From: Mycobacteriaceae bacterium
GTDB taxonomy: Bacteria; Actinomycetota; Actinomycetes; Mycobacteriales; Mycobacteriaceae
Assembly: GCA_019749805.1 (NCBI GenBank)
Contig: JAIEPH010000028.1
Coordinates: forward strand, 1 to 64,000
Direction of reading: 5' to 3'
DNA: 64,000 bases
In this document: positions 11,000 through 20,258 of the stretch, one piece after another
Layout of the letters: every line of letters starts with the position of its first letter
How positions within the stretch are numbered: position 1 is the first letter of the stretch
Program-made: the position numbers and the translations under genes
Notes under the pieces: model-generated
Told to the model about the DNA's origin: nothing
The model's database searches: none
What the model saw: only the letters and a program-made list of their open reading frames with translations

Positions 11000-11607
11000 T
11001 CGATGCCCTTTTGGCCCTTGCGGCCGACGTCCATCGGGTGCTTGACCTTGGTCATCTCGGTGACGAGGTCGGCGGCGTCGAGCAGTTTCCGCGGGGCGTC
11101 GCGGCCGGTGATGACCACATGCTGGGTGCCGGGCCTTCGCGTCAGTACCTCGATCACGTCATCGACGTCGATCCAGCCCCACTTCAGCGGATAGGTGAAC
11201 TCGTCGAGCACGTAGAAGTCGTGGCGTTCCTCGGCGAGGCGGCGGGTGATCTCTGCCCAGCCGTCGGCCGCGGCGACTGCGTGATCGTCCTCGTTGCCGT
11301 GCTTACGCGACCACGACCATCCCGCACCCATCTTGTGCCATTCGACGGCGCCGCCGACCCCGTGCTCGTCGTGCAGCCGACCCAGCTGGCCGAAGGCCGC
11401 CTCTTCGCCGACCTTCCATTTGGCGCTCTTGACGAACTGGAACACCGCCACGGAAAAGCCCTGATTCCAGGCCCGCAACGCCATCCCGAACGCGGCGGTG
11501 GACTTGCCCTTGCCGGTACCGGTGTGCACTGCGAGCAGCGGAGCGTTGCGTCGAGCGCGGGTGGTCAGCCCGTCCTCGGGAACGGTGGCCGGTTGACCCT
11601 GAGGCAT
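10993..11607 (-). CDS. cobO: Cob(I)yrinic acid a,c-diamide adenosyltransferase
   Basis: LLAVHTGTGKGKSTAAFGMALRAWNQGFSVAVFQFVKSAKWKVGEE...VLDEFTYPLKWGWID. Confidence 0.96.
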   Translation of the reverse strand: MPQGQPATVPEDGLTTRARRNAPLLAVHTGTGKGKSTAAFGMALRAWNQGFSVAVFQFVKSAKWKVGEEAAFGQLGRLHDEHGVGGAVEWHKMGAGWSWSRKHGNEDDHAVAAADGWAEITRRLAEERHDFYVLDEFTYPLKWGWIDVDDVIEVLTRRPGTQHVVITGRDAPRKLLDAADLVTEMTKVKHPMDVGRKGQKGIEW

Positions 11608-11645
11608 GGGTACCTTCCTCCCCTAACTTCGTTGTGGGCCCATAA

Positions 11646-13469
11646 CTAGGCGGCGGTGCGAACAAGGTCGGTGAGGTTATCCGCGCGCAGTTGCGCCAGC
11701 CGCACCGCCGGAGCACCCAGGTGGCCGGCCAGTTGCTCGGCCAAACCCAATCGCACATAGGAAGTCTCGCAGTCGACCACCACGGCGGTCGCACCTTCGG
11801 CCACCAGTCGGGCGGCCGCCTCCCGTGCGCGCCCCAGCGGATCAGGACCGCCGGTGGCTCGGCCGTCGGTCAGCACCACCACCAAACTGCGGCGCGCCCG
11901 GTCCCGTGCCTTCTCCCGGACCACCACGTCACGCGCGGCCAGTAGGCCTTGCGCCAATGGAGTTTTCCCGCCGGTGTCGAAACGGGCCAGTCCGCGGCTC
12001 GCGATGTGCACCGACGTCGTCGGCGGCAGCAGCAGCCGGGCATCGGTCTGGCGGAAGGTGATGACGGCGACCTTGTCGCGCCGCTGATACGCGTCGCGCA
12101 ACAGCGACAGCGCGGCGCCGCTGACCGCCGACATCCGGTCGCGGGCGGCCATCGATCCCGACGCGTCTACGACGAAGATCACCAGATTGCCTTCTCGCCC
12201 TTCCCGAACGGCGTGACGCACATCGTCTACCGTCGGCCGCGGGCGCCCGGGCACCCGCTGGTGTTCGGCCGCGGCGAGCAGCGTCCCGAACACGTGCAGT
12301 CCGTGTCCGTCGTTTGAGTGTGTGGTCGACGAGATGACGGTGCCGGTGCGGTTGCGTGCCCGGGATCGGCGTCCAGGCGCCCCGTCGCCCACGCCGGGGA
12401 CGACGAGCGTCCGGGTGCGGAACACCGCGGACGGCGGTGCGCTGGGTCGAGTGGATGAGCTCGAATTTCCCTGTGGTGCAGCCTGATCTGATGACTCACT
12501 GGGCGAGGTTTCGCCGCCGCCGGGTGGGTCGGGCTCCGGCTCGGGGTCGGCAGACTCCCCCGCCTGTTGCATCGCTTCATCGAGCTGTTCGGGATCCAGA
12601 CCGGGATCGTCGAACGGGTCGCGGCGCCGCCGGTGCGGCAACGCGAGTTCGGCGGCCACCCGGATGTCCTCCTCGGCGACCGTGTCGGCACCGCGCCACG
12701 CGGCGTGCGCAACCGCCGTCCTGGCCACCACCAGATCGGCGCGCATACCGTCGACGTCGAACGCCGCGCAGAGGGCTGCGATCCGCCGTAACTCGCTGTC
12801 CGGCAACGTCACCGAGCTCAACCTGTCGCGCGCCGCGGCAATGCGGCCGACCAGTTCGGCGTCGGCCTCGGCGTAGCGGTCGGCGAACTCGGCCGGGTCC
12901 GCCTCGAAAGCCATCCGTTGCCGGACGACCTCGACCCGCACATCGACATCACGGGAGGCGTGTACGTCGACGGTGAGACCGAACCGGTCGAGCAATTGGG
13001 GGCGCAGTTCGCCCTCTTCGGGATTCATGGTGCCGACAAGTACGAACCGCGCGTCATGGCTGTGCGAGACGCCGTCGCGCTCTACGTGCACCCGCCCCAT
13101 CGCGGCGGCGTCGAGAAGCACGTCGACGAGGTGGTCGTGCAGCAGATTGACCTCGTCGACGTAGAGAACTCCGCCGTGCGCACGGGCCAGCAGCCCGGGC
13201 GAGAAAGCATGCTCACCATCGCGCAGCACCTTCTGCAGGTCAATCGAGCCGACGACACGGTCCTCGGTCGCCCCGATGGGCAATTCGACCAGCGCGGCCC
13301 CGTCCACCGCGGCCAGCACCTCGGCCAAGCCGCGCACGGCAGTCGACTTCGCCGTGCCCTTCTCGCCGCGGATCAGCACGCCACCGATCTCCGGGCGCAC
13401 CGCACACAGCAGCAGCGCCAAGCGCAGGCGGTCGTGGCCGACGATCGCGCTGAACGGGTAGGTCGTCAT
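11646..13469 (-). CDS. Magnesium-chelatase-like AAA+ ATPase fused to VWA domain (ChlI/ChlD-type), cobalamin-cluster chelatase candidate
   Basis: [48 protein letters not shown]-terminal [22 protein letters not shown]; adjacent to cobO/cobB. Confidence 0.9.
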   Translation of the reverse strand: MTTYPFSAIVGHDRLRLALLLCAVRPEIGGVLIRGEKGTAKSTAVRGLAEVLAAVDGAALVELPIGATEDRVVGSIDLQKVLRDGEHAFSPGLLARAHGGVLYVDEVNLLHDHLVDVLLDAAAMGRVHVERDGVSHSHDARFVLVGTMNPEEGELRPQLLDRFGLTVDVHASRDVDVRVEVVRQRMAFEADPAEFADRYAEADAELVGRIAAARDRLSSVTLPDSELRRIAALCAAFDVDGMRADLVVARTAVAHAAWRGADTVAEEDIRVAAELALPHRRRRDPFDDPGLDPEQLDEAMQQAGESADPEPEPDPPGGGETSPSESSDQAAPQGNSSSSTRPSAPPSAVFRTRTLVVPGVGDGAPGRRSRARNRTGTVISSTTHSNDGHGLHVFGTLLAAAEHQRVPGRPRPTVDDVRHAVREGREGNLVIFVVDASGSMAARDRMSAVSGAALSLLRDAYQRRDKVAVITFRQTDARLLLPPTTSVHIASRGLARFDTGGKTPLAQGLLAARDVVVREKARDRARRSLVVVLTDGRATGGPDPLGRAREAAARLVAEGATAVVVDCETSYVRLGLAEQLAGHLGAPAVRLAQLRADNLTDLVRTAA

Positions 13470-13912
13470 GACTTGACCATGGGGACGTGCGGGATGCCGT
13501 CGTCGAGGAATTCGGCCCCGTCGCGTACGAATCCGTGATGGGCGTACATCTCCTCGAGGTAGGTCTGCGCGTTGATGCGGCACGGGTAATCGCCGACCTC
13601 GGCGAGTGCCGCCTGCAGCAGTCGGGTGGTGTGCCCCTGGCCACGCGCCTCGCGCTTGGTGCAGACGCGGCCGATGCGAAAGCCTTTCTGGCCGCCGGGA
13701 TGTTCTTCCATCAGCCGCAGTGTGCAGATGACCTCTCCGTCGGCCCTTTCGAGCCAGAAGTGGCGGGTCTCGGTGAGCAGATCGCGCCCGTCCAGTTCCG
13801 GGTACGGGGTGGCCTGTTCGACGACGAAGACCTCGACGCGCAACTTCAGCAGTTCGTAGAGCGTCGCGGCGTCCAGATCCTTGGCCCAGCTTCGGCGTAG
13901 CGCGACCGTCAT
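13466..13912 (-). CDS. GNAT-family acetyltransferase (ElaA-like)
   Basis: [52 protein letters not shown]...[21 protein letters not shown]. Confidence 0.88.
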   Translation of the reverse strand: MTVALRRSWAKDLDAATLYELLKLRVEVFVVEQATPYPELDGRDLLTETRHFWLERADGEVICTLRLMEEHPGGQKGFRIGRVCTKREARGQGHTTRLLQAALAEVGDYPCRINAQTYLEEMYAHHGFVRDGAEFLDDGIPHVPMVKS

Positions 13913-14093
13913 CGGGCGCTCACCGCCCCAACATGGTCCTCGACTACCGAGTCCACGGCTACCTGCGGGTCAGCCACCCGATCGATCATCCTCCATGCTC
14001 GGTTTGATCCTGCTTGGCGGATTTCAGGTTATCCCGCGGCCATGTCCGGTCGTCGCCCCAGGTGGGCCGCGAGCCACGACTAAGCTCATCTGG

Positions 14094-15107
14094 GTGACCG
14101 AGTGGACGGCGGATGTGCTGGCTGGCTACCGGCAACAGACGTTCGGGTTGGGGCCCGACCCCGACGGAGAAGGGCTGCTGGTCGCCACGCTGGTGCGCCG
14201 CGGCGACGTCAACCCGCCGGCCACCCGTGCCGTGCTGGTCGTACACGGTTTCACCGATTATTTCTTCCACACCGAACTCGCGGATCATCTGGCCGATCGC
14301 GGGTTTGCGTTCTACGCGCTGGATCTGCACAAATGCGGGCGATCCTGGCGGGAGGGCCAGACACCTCACTTCACCACCGACCTGGCCCGCTACGACCACG
14401 AGCTGATCCGCGCGTTGAGCGTGATAAACACCGAGACGTCGGCCGACGTGCTCGTCTACGGGCACTCCGCGGGCGGGCTCATCGTGTCGTTGTTCCTGGA
14501 CCGCCTCCGCAGTCAGGGATTGACGCAGCGCAACCGCGTCGCCGGGTTGGTGCTGAACAGCCCCTGGCTGGATCTGCAGGGTCCGGCGTTCCTGCGCGCC
14601 GCTCCTACCGGTGCGGCAATCGCGGCGCTGTCCCGAGTTCGCAAGAAGACCGTGGTGCGCGCACCGGTCCCCGAGGGCGGGTACGGCTCGACGCTGCACC
14701 GCGACTACTCGGGCGAATTCGACTACGACCTCAGATGGAAGCCCATCGGCGGATTTCCGGTGACGTTCGGCTGGATCAACGCCATCCGGCGCGGCCACGC
14801 CAAACTTCACCGCGGGCTCGACGTCGGTGTGCCCAACCTGATCCTGCGGTCGGATCGCAGCGTGCGTGAGGTGTCCGACCCCGATGTCATCCAGCGCGGC
14901 GACGCCGTACTCGACGTCAATCAGATCGCCCGCTGGGCCGGCTGCATCGGCAACCGGAGCACCGTCGTGCCGATCACCGACGCCAAGCATGACGTGTTTC
15001 TGTCCGTTCCCGAGGCGCGCCAAGCCGCCTACGACGAATTGGATCGTTGGCTTGACGCCCATGTTGCGGGCTCGACGACGCAACGCGACCAAGGGGTGAC
15101 CAGGTGA
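14094..15107 (+). CDS. Alpha/beta hydrolase (monoglyceride lipase/lysophospholipase-like)
   Basis: GTG start; AVLVVHGFTDYFFHTELADHLADRGFAFYALDLHKCGRS; nucleophile elbow VYGHSAGGLI. Confidence 0.87.
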   Translation: MTEWTADVLAGYRQQTFGLGPDPDGEGLLVATLVRRGDVNPPATRAVLVVHGFTDYFFHTELADHLADRGFAFYALDLHKCGRSWREGQTPHFTTDLARYDHELIRALSVINTETSADVLVYGHSAGGLIVSLFLDRLRSQGLTQRNRVAGLVLNSPWLDLQGPAFLRAAPTGAAIAALSRVRKKTVVRAPVPEGGYGSTLHRDYSGEFDYDLRWKPIGGFPVTFGWINAIRRGHAKLHRGLDVGVPNLILRSDRSVREVSDPDVIQRGDAVLDVNQIARWAGCIGNRSTVVPITDAKHDVFLSVPEARQAAYDELDRWLDAHVAGSTTQRDQGVTR

Positions 15108-16519
15108 CTCACTTCGACATCGCAATCATCGGAACCGGTTCGGGCAACTCGATCCTCGATGAGCGGTACAACGACAGACGGGTGGCGATCTGCGAACAGG
15201 GTGTGTTCGGTGGCACGTGCCTCAACGTGGGCTGCATCCCAACCAAAATGTTCGTCTACGCCGCCGGCGTCGCCCAAGAGGTAAGGGAGTCATCACGTTA
15301 CGGCGTCGACGCCCATCTCGACGGGGTGCGGTGGCCAGACATCGTGTCCCGAGTGTTCGGCCGCATCGATCCGCTCGCAGACGGTGGCAAGAACTATCGG
15401 CGATCGTCACCGAACGTCGAGGTCTTCGGTAGCCACACACGTTTCGCGAAGACGAAGCCCGACGGCCGCTACGCCTTGCGCACCGACGACGGCGACGAAT
15501 TCACCGCCGACCAGGTGGTGATCGCGGCGGGCTCCAGAGCCATCGCGCCCGACGCCGTCACCGCATGCGGGGTGAGCTATCACACCAGCGACACCATCAT
15601 GCGCATCGCGGACGTGCCCGAGCACTTGATCATCATCGGTGGTGGTTTCATCGCCTGCGAGTTCGCCCATATCTTCTCGGCGCTCGGCAGCCACGTGACT
15701 CTGATGATCCGCGGCAGCACCCTGCTGCGCGGCCACGACGACGATATCGCCATGCGGTTCACCGACATCGCGTCGAGGAAATGGGAGATCCGCAATCACC
15801 ATGAGCTGGCCGACGCGCACAACGTCGGCGACGGTGTCGAGATCACGTGCACGGACGGCTCGAAGGTGCGGGGTGACGTGCTGCTCGTCGCCACTGGGCG
15901 CGTTCCCAACGGCGATCGGCTCGACGCCGAATTGGCCGGTGTCAAGGTCAATGCCAATGGACAGGTCGTCGTCGATGAGTTCCAGCGCACCACTGCGCGC
16001 AATGTGTTCGCACTCGGCGACGTGTCGTCGGACCATCAGCTCAAGCATGTGGCCAATCATGAGGCGCGCCGCGTGAAACACAATCTCCTTCAGGACTGGG
16101 ACGACACCGATGCGCTCATGCCGTCCGACCATCGCAATGTGCCCTCGGCTGTCTTCACCGACCCGCAGATCGCGAGTGTCGGGCTGACTGAGAACGAAGC
16201 GCGGGCAAAAGGTTTGAATATCAAGGTCAAGATCCAGGACTACGGCGACGTCGCGTACGGCTGGGCCATGGAGGATACGACGGGGATCGCGAAGATCATC
16301 GTCGACGACGACAGCGGCCTGATACTCGGCGCGCACATCATGGGACACCAGGCGTCGTCGCTGATTCAGCCGTTGATCCAGGCGATGAACTTCGACCTGG
16401 CGGCGCAGGACATGGCGCGCGGCCAGTACTGGATCCATCCCGCGCTGCCCGAAGTGATCGAGAATGCGCTGCTGGCGCTCTGCGGCGAACCACCCTGGCC
16501 GCCGTCCAAGCGCCATTGA
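15104..16519 (+). CDS. mtr: Mycothione reductase
   Basis: HFDIAIIGTGSGNSILDERYNDRRVAICEQGVFGGTCLNVGCIPTKMFVYAA; redox CxxxxC and FAD/NAD motifs; 4-bp overlap with preceding gene. Confidence 0.95.
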   Translation: MTHFDIAIIGTGSGNSILDERYNDRRVAICEQGVFGGTCLNVGCIPTKMFVYAAGVAQEVRESSRYGVDAHLDGVRWPDIVSRVFGRIDPLADGGKNYRRSSPNVEVFGSHTRFAKTKPDGRYALRTDDGDEFTADQVVIAAGSRAIAPDAVTACGVSYHTSDTIMRIADVPEHLIIIGGGFIACEFAHIFSALGSHVTLMIRGSTLLRGHDDDIAMRFTDIASRKWEIRNHHELADAHNVGDGVEITCTDGSKVRGDVLLVATGRVPNGDRLDAELAGVKVNANGQVVVDEFQRTTARNVFALGDVSSDHQLKHVANHEARRVKHNLLQDWDDTDALMPSDHRNVPSAVFTDPQIASVGLTENEARAKGLNIKVKIQDYGDVAYGWAMEDTTGIAKIIVDDDSGLILGAHIMGHQASSLIQPLIQAMNFDLAAQDMARGQYWIHPALPEVIENALLALCGEPPWPPSKRH

Positions 16520-16581
16520 CCGCCCCCGTGGTGGTGCCCGACGAGGACGACCTCGACTACCTAAACCACGGAGCGTGGCTC

Positions 16582-17316
16582 TCAACGACCTTTGACCGAG
16601 AAGCCCCACGGCAGCTCGAGGCGGTGCGCGGCAAGCAATTCCGAATCGGACAGAATGTCGGTGATCGCGCCGTCCGCGACGATGGCGCCACCGTCCATCA
16701 CCACGGCCCGGTCGCACAGCTGTGCCGCATAGGGCAGGTCATGGGTGACGATCAACATGGTGGCGTTCAGCCCCGAGAGCGTCTCGGCCAGTTCGCGCCG
16801 CGCGACCGGGTCCAGGTTCGCCGAGGGCTCATCGAGCACGAGGATGTCCGGCTGACAGGCCAGCACGGTGGCCAATGCGGCCCTGCGCCGCTGACCCGCC
16901 GATAGATGGGTGGGACTGCGTTCGGCGTCTTCGGTCAGCGACACGACCTCAAGCGCGCTCGCCACCCGGGCGGCGAGCTCCTCACCGCGCAACCCGAAAT
17001 TCGCCGGACCGAAAGCGACGTCCTGCGCGACGGTCGGCATGAACAACTGGTCGTCGGGATCCTGGAAGACCAAGCCGACGCGCCTGCGGATGTCGTGAAG
17101 GCTCTTCCGGTTCAGCGAGATTCCGCTGATCTGCACCGACCCGGTCGTCGCGGTCAGGACACCGTTGAGATGCAACATCAACGTCGTCTTGCCCGCCCCG
17201 TTGGGGCCGAGCACCGCGACCCGCTCGCCATCGGCCACCTCCAGGTCGACGCCGTCGAGGGCCACATGTCCGTCCGGATAGACGTGCCGCAGCGCCTCGA
17301 TGCGGATCGCGTTCAC
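16582..17316 (-). CDS. cbiO: Cobalt/nickel ECF transporter ATP-binding subunit CbiO
   Basis: VNAIRIEALRHVYPDGHVALDGVDLEVADGERVAVLGPNGAGKTTLMLHLNGVL; LSAGQRRRAALATVLACQPDILVLDEPSANLD. Confidence 0.93.
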   Translation of the reverse strand: MNAIRIEALRHVYPDGHVALDGVDLEVADGERVAVLGPNGAGKTTLMLHLNGVLTATTGSVQISGISLNRKSLHDIRRRVGLVFQDPDDQLFMPTVAQDVAFGPANFGLRGEELAARVASALEVVSLTEDAERSPTHLSAGQRRRAALATVLACQPDILVLDEPSANLDPVARRELAETLSGLNATMLIVTHDLPYAAQLCDRAVVMDGGAIVADGAITDILSDSELLAAHRLELPWGFSVKGR

Positions 17317-18086
17317 AGCGTCACCCGCGCCGCCACCGATACGACGACCGCCGCGGCAGCCGGAAGCATGGCCACCACCCACTGGGACGCCATCGCCCTC
17401 GGTGGGGCGCCGATCACCGCGAGATCCGGTGCCCTACCGTCGAATCCACGTGACAACATCGCGGCGTACACCCGCTCGCCGCGTTCGTAGGAGCGCAGGA
17501 ACAACGCTCCGATGCCAGTCGCGATCGCGCGGGCCTGATGCAGTGCCCGCGGCGAGTCACCGCGCGCGATCCTGGCCATCCGCATACGGCTCACCTCGGC
17601 CGCGAGCAGGTCGATGTAACGGATCATCAGCACGAGCACCGATGTCACCACCGCGGGAACGGCCAGCCGGCTCAGCGCGGCGGGTAGCTCGGTTGCGGAT
17701 GTGGTGGCGGCGAGGGTCAACGCGGCCGCGACACCGAGTGTGCCCTTGACGACGATGCCCCACGCCGCCCACAGTCCGGCTACCGAAAGTTGCAATCCCG
17801 CAACATCGATGCGCTGCCCGCCCTCGGCGAACGGCAAAAGGACGGCGAGTACCAGAAACGGTGCCTCGATCAGCATGCGCGGCAGCACCCACCGCAGCGG
17901 TATCCGCGCGAGACGCCACGTCGCGACGATGATCGCGGCGTAGATCGCAAACGGCCAGAACATCTCCCGGGGCGTGGCGACGACGGCGAGGACGAACACC
18001 AGCAGACAGACGATCTTCACCTCGGCGGGTGTCCGGTGTACGGCCGACTCGTCGTGGCGATACAGCGGATGCGCGCCTGCACCCAT
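17313..18086 (-). CDS. cbiQ: Cobalt ECF transporter transmembrane subunit CbiQ
   Basis: PAEVKIVCLLVFVLAVVATP...MRMARIARGDSPRALHQARAIATGIGALFLRSYERGERVYAAMLSRGFDG. Confidence 0.93.
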   Translation of the reverse strand: MGAGAHPLYRHDESAVHRTPAEVKIVCLLVFVLAVVATPREMFWPFAIYAAIIVATWRLARIPLRWVLPRMLIEAPFLVLAVLLPFAEGGQRIDVAGLQLSVAGLWAAWGIVVKGTLGVAAALTLAATTSATELPAALSRLAVPAVVTSVLVLMIRYIDLLAAEVSRMRMARIARGDSPRALHQARAIATGIGALFLRSYERGERVYAAMLSRGFDGRAPDLAVIGAPPRAMASQWVVAMLPAAAAVVVSVAARVTL

Positions 18087-18089
18087 GCG

Positions 18090-18494
18090 TCAGGACTGCT
18101 CGTCGCCGGCAGACCGTCGGCTTGGGCCGGTTTCGGCGGCCCGACGGCTTCCGTTGCTTTCGCCGGCTCGCCGGCCATGTGCAATGAGCCAGAAGGCCGA
18201 CCCCGCCACGATGACTGTGACCACGACGCCGATGATGCCCGCGATCCCGCCGGTGCCGTCCTGTCCACCGATCGAATAGTCGGCCAGGGGCGAGGTGGCA
18301 AGGGCGTGCTCGTCGGCGTGTTGTGCGATGCAATCACCGGTGAGCTCTTCGCCGCCCGCGGTTTCGACGACCTGGCAGCCACGCAGCGTCGCTGAGTCCA
18401 ACCCGTCGGGGCTGGAACTCGCGAAGTACGAGACAACCCCGGCGATCAGCAGGGTGGCGGCCGCAAACGCAAGCCAGAACGACCATCGCTTCAT
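18090..18494 (-). CDS. PDGLE-domain (CbiN-like) cobalt transporter subunit
   Basis: MKRWSFWLAFAAATLLIAGVVSYFASSSPDGLDSATL with second C-terminal TM helix; overlaps cbiM stop. Confidence 0.85.
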   Translation of the reverse strand: MKRWSFWLAFAAATLLIAGVVSYFASSSPDGLDSATLRGCQVVETAGGEELTGDCIAQHADEHALATSPLADYSIGGQDGTGGIAGIIGVVVTVIVAGSAFWLIAHGRRAGESNGSRRAAETGPSRRSAGDEQS

Positions 18495-19192
18495 GCTGGC
18501 ACCGCTGTCCGGGCGCTGCGCATCAGATAGACGAGGTCGGGGCGCGACCGTGCCACGGCCATCACCGTGACGGCGGTGATCAATCCTTCCCCGACGCCGA
18601 TCAGCACGTGCGTGCCGAACATGTAGGCGGCCACTGTGCCGAGCGACGTGGCGCCGGCGCCCCCGATGGCGTATTCGACGACAAATGCCATTGCCGCGCA
18701 GACCGTTCCGATCACTGCGGCGATGAACGCGATAACGCCGAGCGCGGGCACCGGCAGATCGGCTTTGGCCCGCCGTGCGATCGCGTACAGCGCGACGGCT
18801 GTCCCGTACCCCACGGCGACGCCGACGATGGCCATGTTCGTGATGTTGGTGCCCAAGGCGGTGATTCCGCCGTCGGCGAACAGTAGCGACTGCACGATCA
18901 ACACGATCGCGATGCACAGCGCACCGGTGTAGGGGCCGACCAGGATCGCGGCCAGCGCACCGCCGAGCAGGTGCCCGCTGACGCCGGGCAGGATCGGGAA
19001 ATTGACCATCTGCACGGCGAAGATGAACGCCGCGACGAGACCGGCCAGCGGCACCGTGCGTTCGTCGAGTTCGGTGCGTGCTTTCACAGCGCACAACCCG
19101 ATGGCGGCCACGGCGATGACCCCGAAGATCACCGATGTCGGCGCGTTGACGATGCCGTCGCTCATGTGCATGGCGACCGTATTCACAACCAC
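18491..19192 (-). CDS. cbiM: Energy-coupling factor cobalt transport S-component CbiM
   Basis: MHMSDGIVNAPTSVIFGVIAVAAIGLC...FPILPGVSGHLLGGALAAILVGPYTGALCIAIVLIVQSLLFADGGITALGTNITNMAIVG. Confidence 0.95.
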   Translation of the reverse strand: MVVNTVAMHMSDGIVNAPTSVIFGVIAVAAIGLCAVKARTELDERTVPLAGLVAAFIFAVQMVNFPILPGVSGHLLGGALAAILVGPYTGALCIAIVLIVQSLLFADGGITALGTNITNMAIVGVAVGYGTAVALYAIARRAKADLPVPALGVIAFIAAVIGTVCAAMAFVVEYAIGGAGATSLGTVAAYMFGTHVLIGVGEGLITAVTVMAVARSRPDLVYLMRSARTAVPA

Positions 19193-19207
19193 CAGGTGAG
19201 CCTAGAA

Positions 19208-19252
19208 CCCACACCGAACACCTGTCTAGCTGAACAGATGTTCATGTGTGGG
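19208..19252. promoter_or_regulatory. Long imperfect dyad with a perfect TGAACA-GA-TGTTCA core (19231..19244) upstream of cbiM; ArsR/SmtB-like operator candidate
   Basis: cccacaccgaacacctgtctagctgaacagatgttcatgtgtggg: outer CCCACAC/GTGTGGG arms, 28-bp inner imperfect dyad 19216..19243, and perfect 6-2-6 core. Confidence 0.55.
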
Positions 19253-19263
19253 ATTCAGCCGTC

Positions 19264-20115
19264 CTATCGCTTGGTGGCGGTGACCAACAGATATTCGGCC
19301 TCCCAGACGGCGCGCTGATCGTCGCCTCGGTTCCAGCTGGTGAGGAACTCGAGGAAGTCGCGATCGAGGGCCTCGATCCGGTCGGGGGCGTCCGCGTTGA
19401 ACTTATATGCGGCGATTGTCGGCCCGTAGTTGCTCTTCCAGTACTCCCGGAACTGCGTGGGCTCGGTGCAGTGGTCGAGCATCACGGTCTGCCGCCACAT
19501 CGTCAGATCGCTGACGCGATCTCCGAACAACTCGCGGACGTGGTTCTCCGAGCCCCACAATGGGGCGGGGCTGGCTCCCGGCGGAGGCGGCGGGGCATAC
19601 GGCTTCATCGTCTTGAACAGGTTGCCGATGAACCCTTCGGGCGTCCAGCTGAGCAAGGCGATCGTGCCGCCGCGACGGGTGACCCGGACCAACTCGTCGG
19701 CGGCCGCCTGGTGGTGCGGCGCGAACATCACGCCGACACACGAAATGACGGTGTCGAAGCTGTTGTCGGCGAAGGGCAGCGCCTCGGCATCCGCTTCCAC
19801 CCATTCCACCTCGACACCCCGGCGCGCGGCGATGTCACGTCCGGCGTCGAACAGCTCCGGCGTCAGATCGCTCGCCGTGACGATCGCGCCCGCCTCGGCG
19901 GCGGGGATGGCGGCGTTACCCGAGCCCGCGGCCACGTCCAGGACGTGGTCACCCTGCTTCACGCCGCTCGCGCGGACGAGTTCGAGACCCAGCGCGGGAA
20001 TGAGTTCCGCGGCGACGGCCGCGTAATCTCCCGAAGCCCACAGTGCCCGGTGCTTGGCCTTCAATGCCCTATCAGCGTCGGGTGATGCCGACGGCGCCTG
20101 CTCGATACTGGTCAT
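19264..20115 (-). CDS. Class I SAM-dependent methyltransferase
   Basis: GDHVLDVAAGSGNAAIPAAEAGAIVTASDLTPELFDAGRDIAARRG. Confidence 0.88.
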   Translation of the reverse strand: MTSIEQAPSASPDADRALKAKHRALWASGDYAAVAAELIPALGLELVRASGVKQGDHVLDVAAGSGNAAIPAAEAGAIVTASDLTPELFDAGRDIAARRGVEVEWVEADAEALPFADNSFDTVISCVGVMFAPHHQAAADELVRVTRRGGTIALLSWTPEGFIGNLFKTMKPYAPPPPPGASPAPLWGSENHVRELFGDRVSDLTMWRQTVMLDHCTEPTQFREYWKSNYGPTIAAYKFNADAPDRIEALDRDFLEFLTSWNRGDDQRAVWEAEYLLVTATKR

Positions 20116-20258
20116 CTGGTCCTCCTCGAAGGGTTGGGGTTCTGCCTCACACCTTGGCCGCGCTGGGTTTCGAGGCTCTTGCACTATCGTGAAACTTGCA
20201 GGTCAACCCCGGTTTGCGTGAGCACGCTTTTCGCTGAAACCGGCTGGCTCGCCCACCG

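Noticed and set aside
11646-13469. Reading the AAA+/VWA protein as bacteriochlorophyll Mg-chelatase
   Set aside because: No other chlorophyll genes; neighbours are cobO/cobB/cysG, so a corrin-related role is more likely
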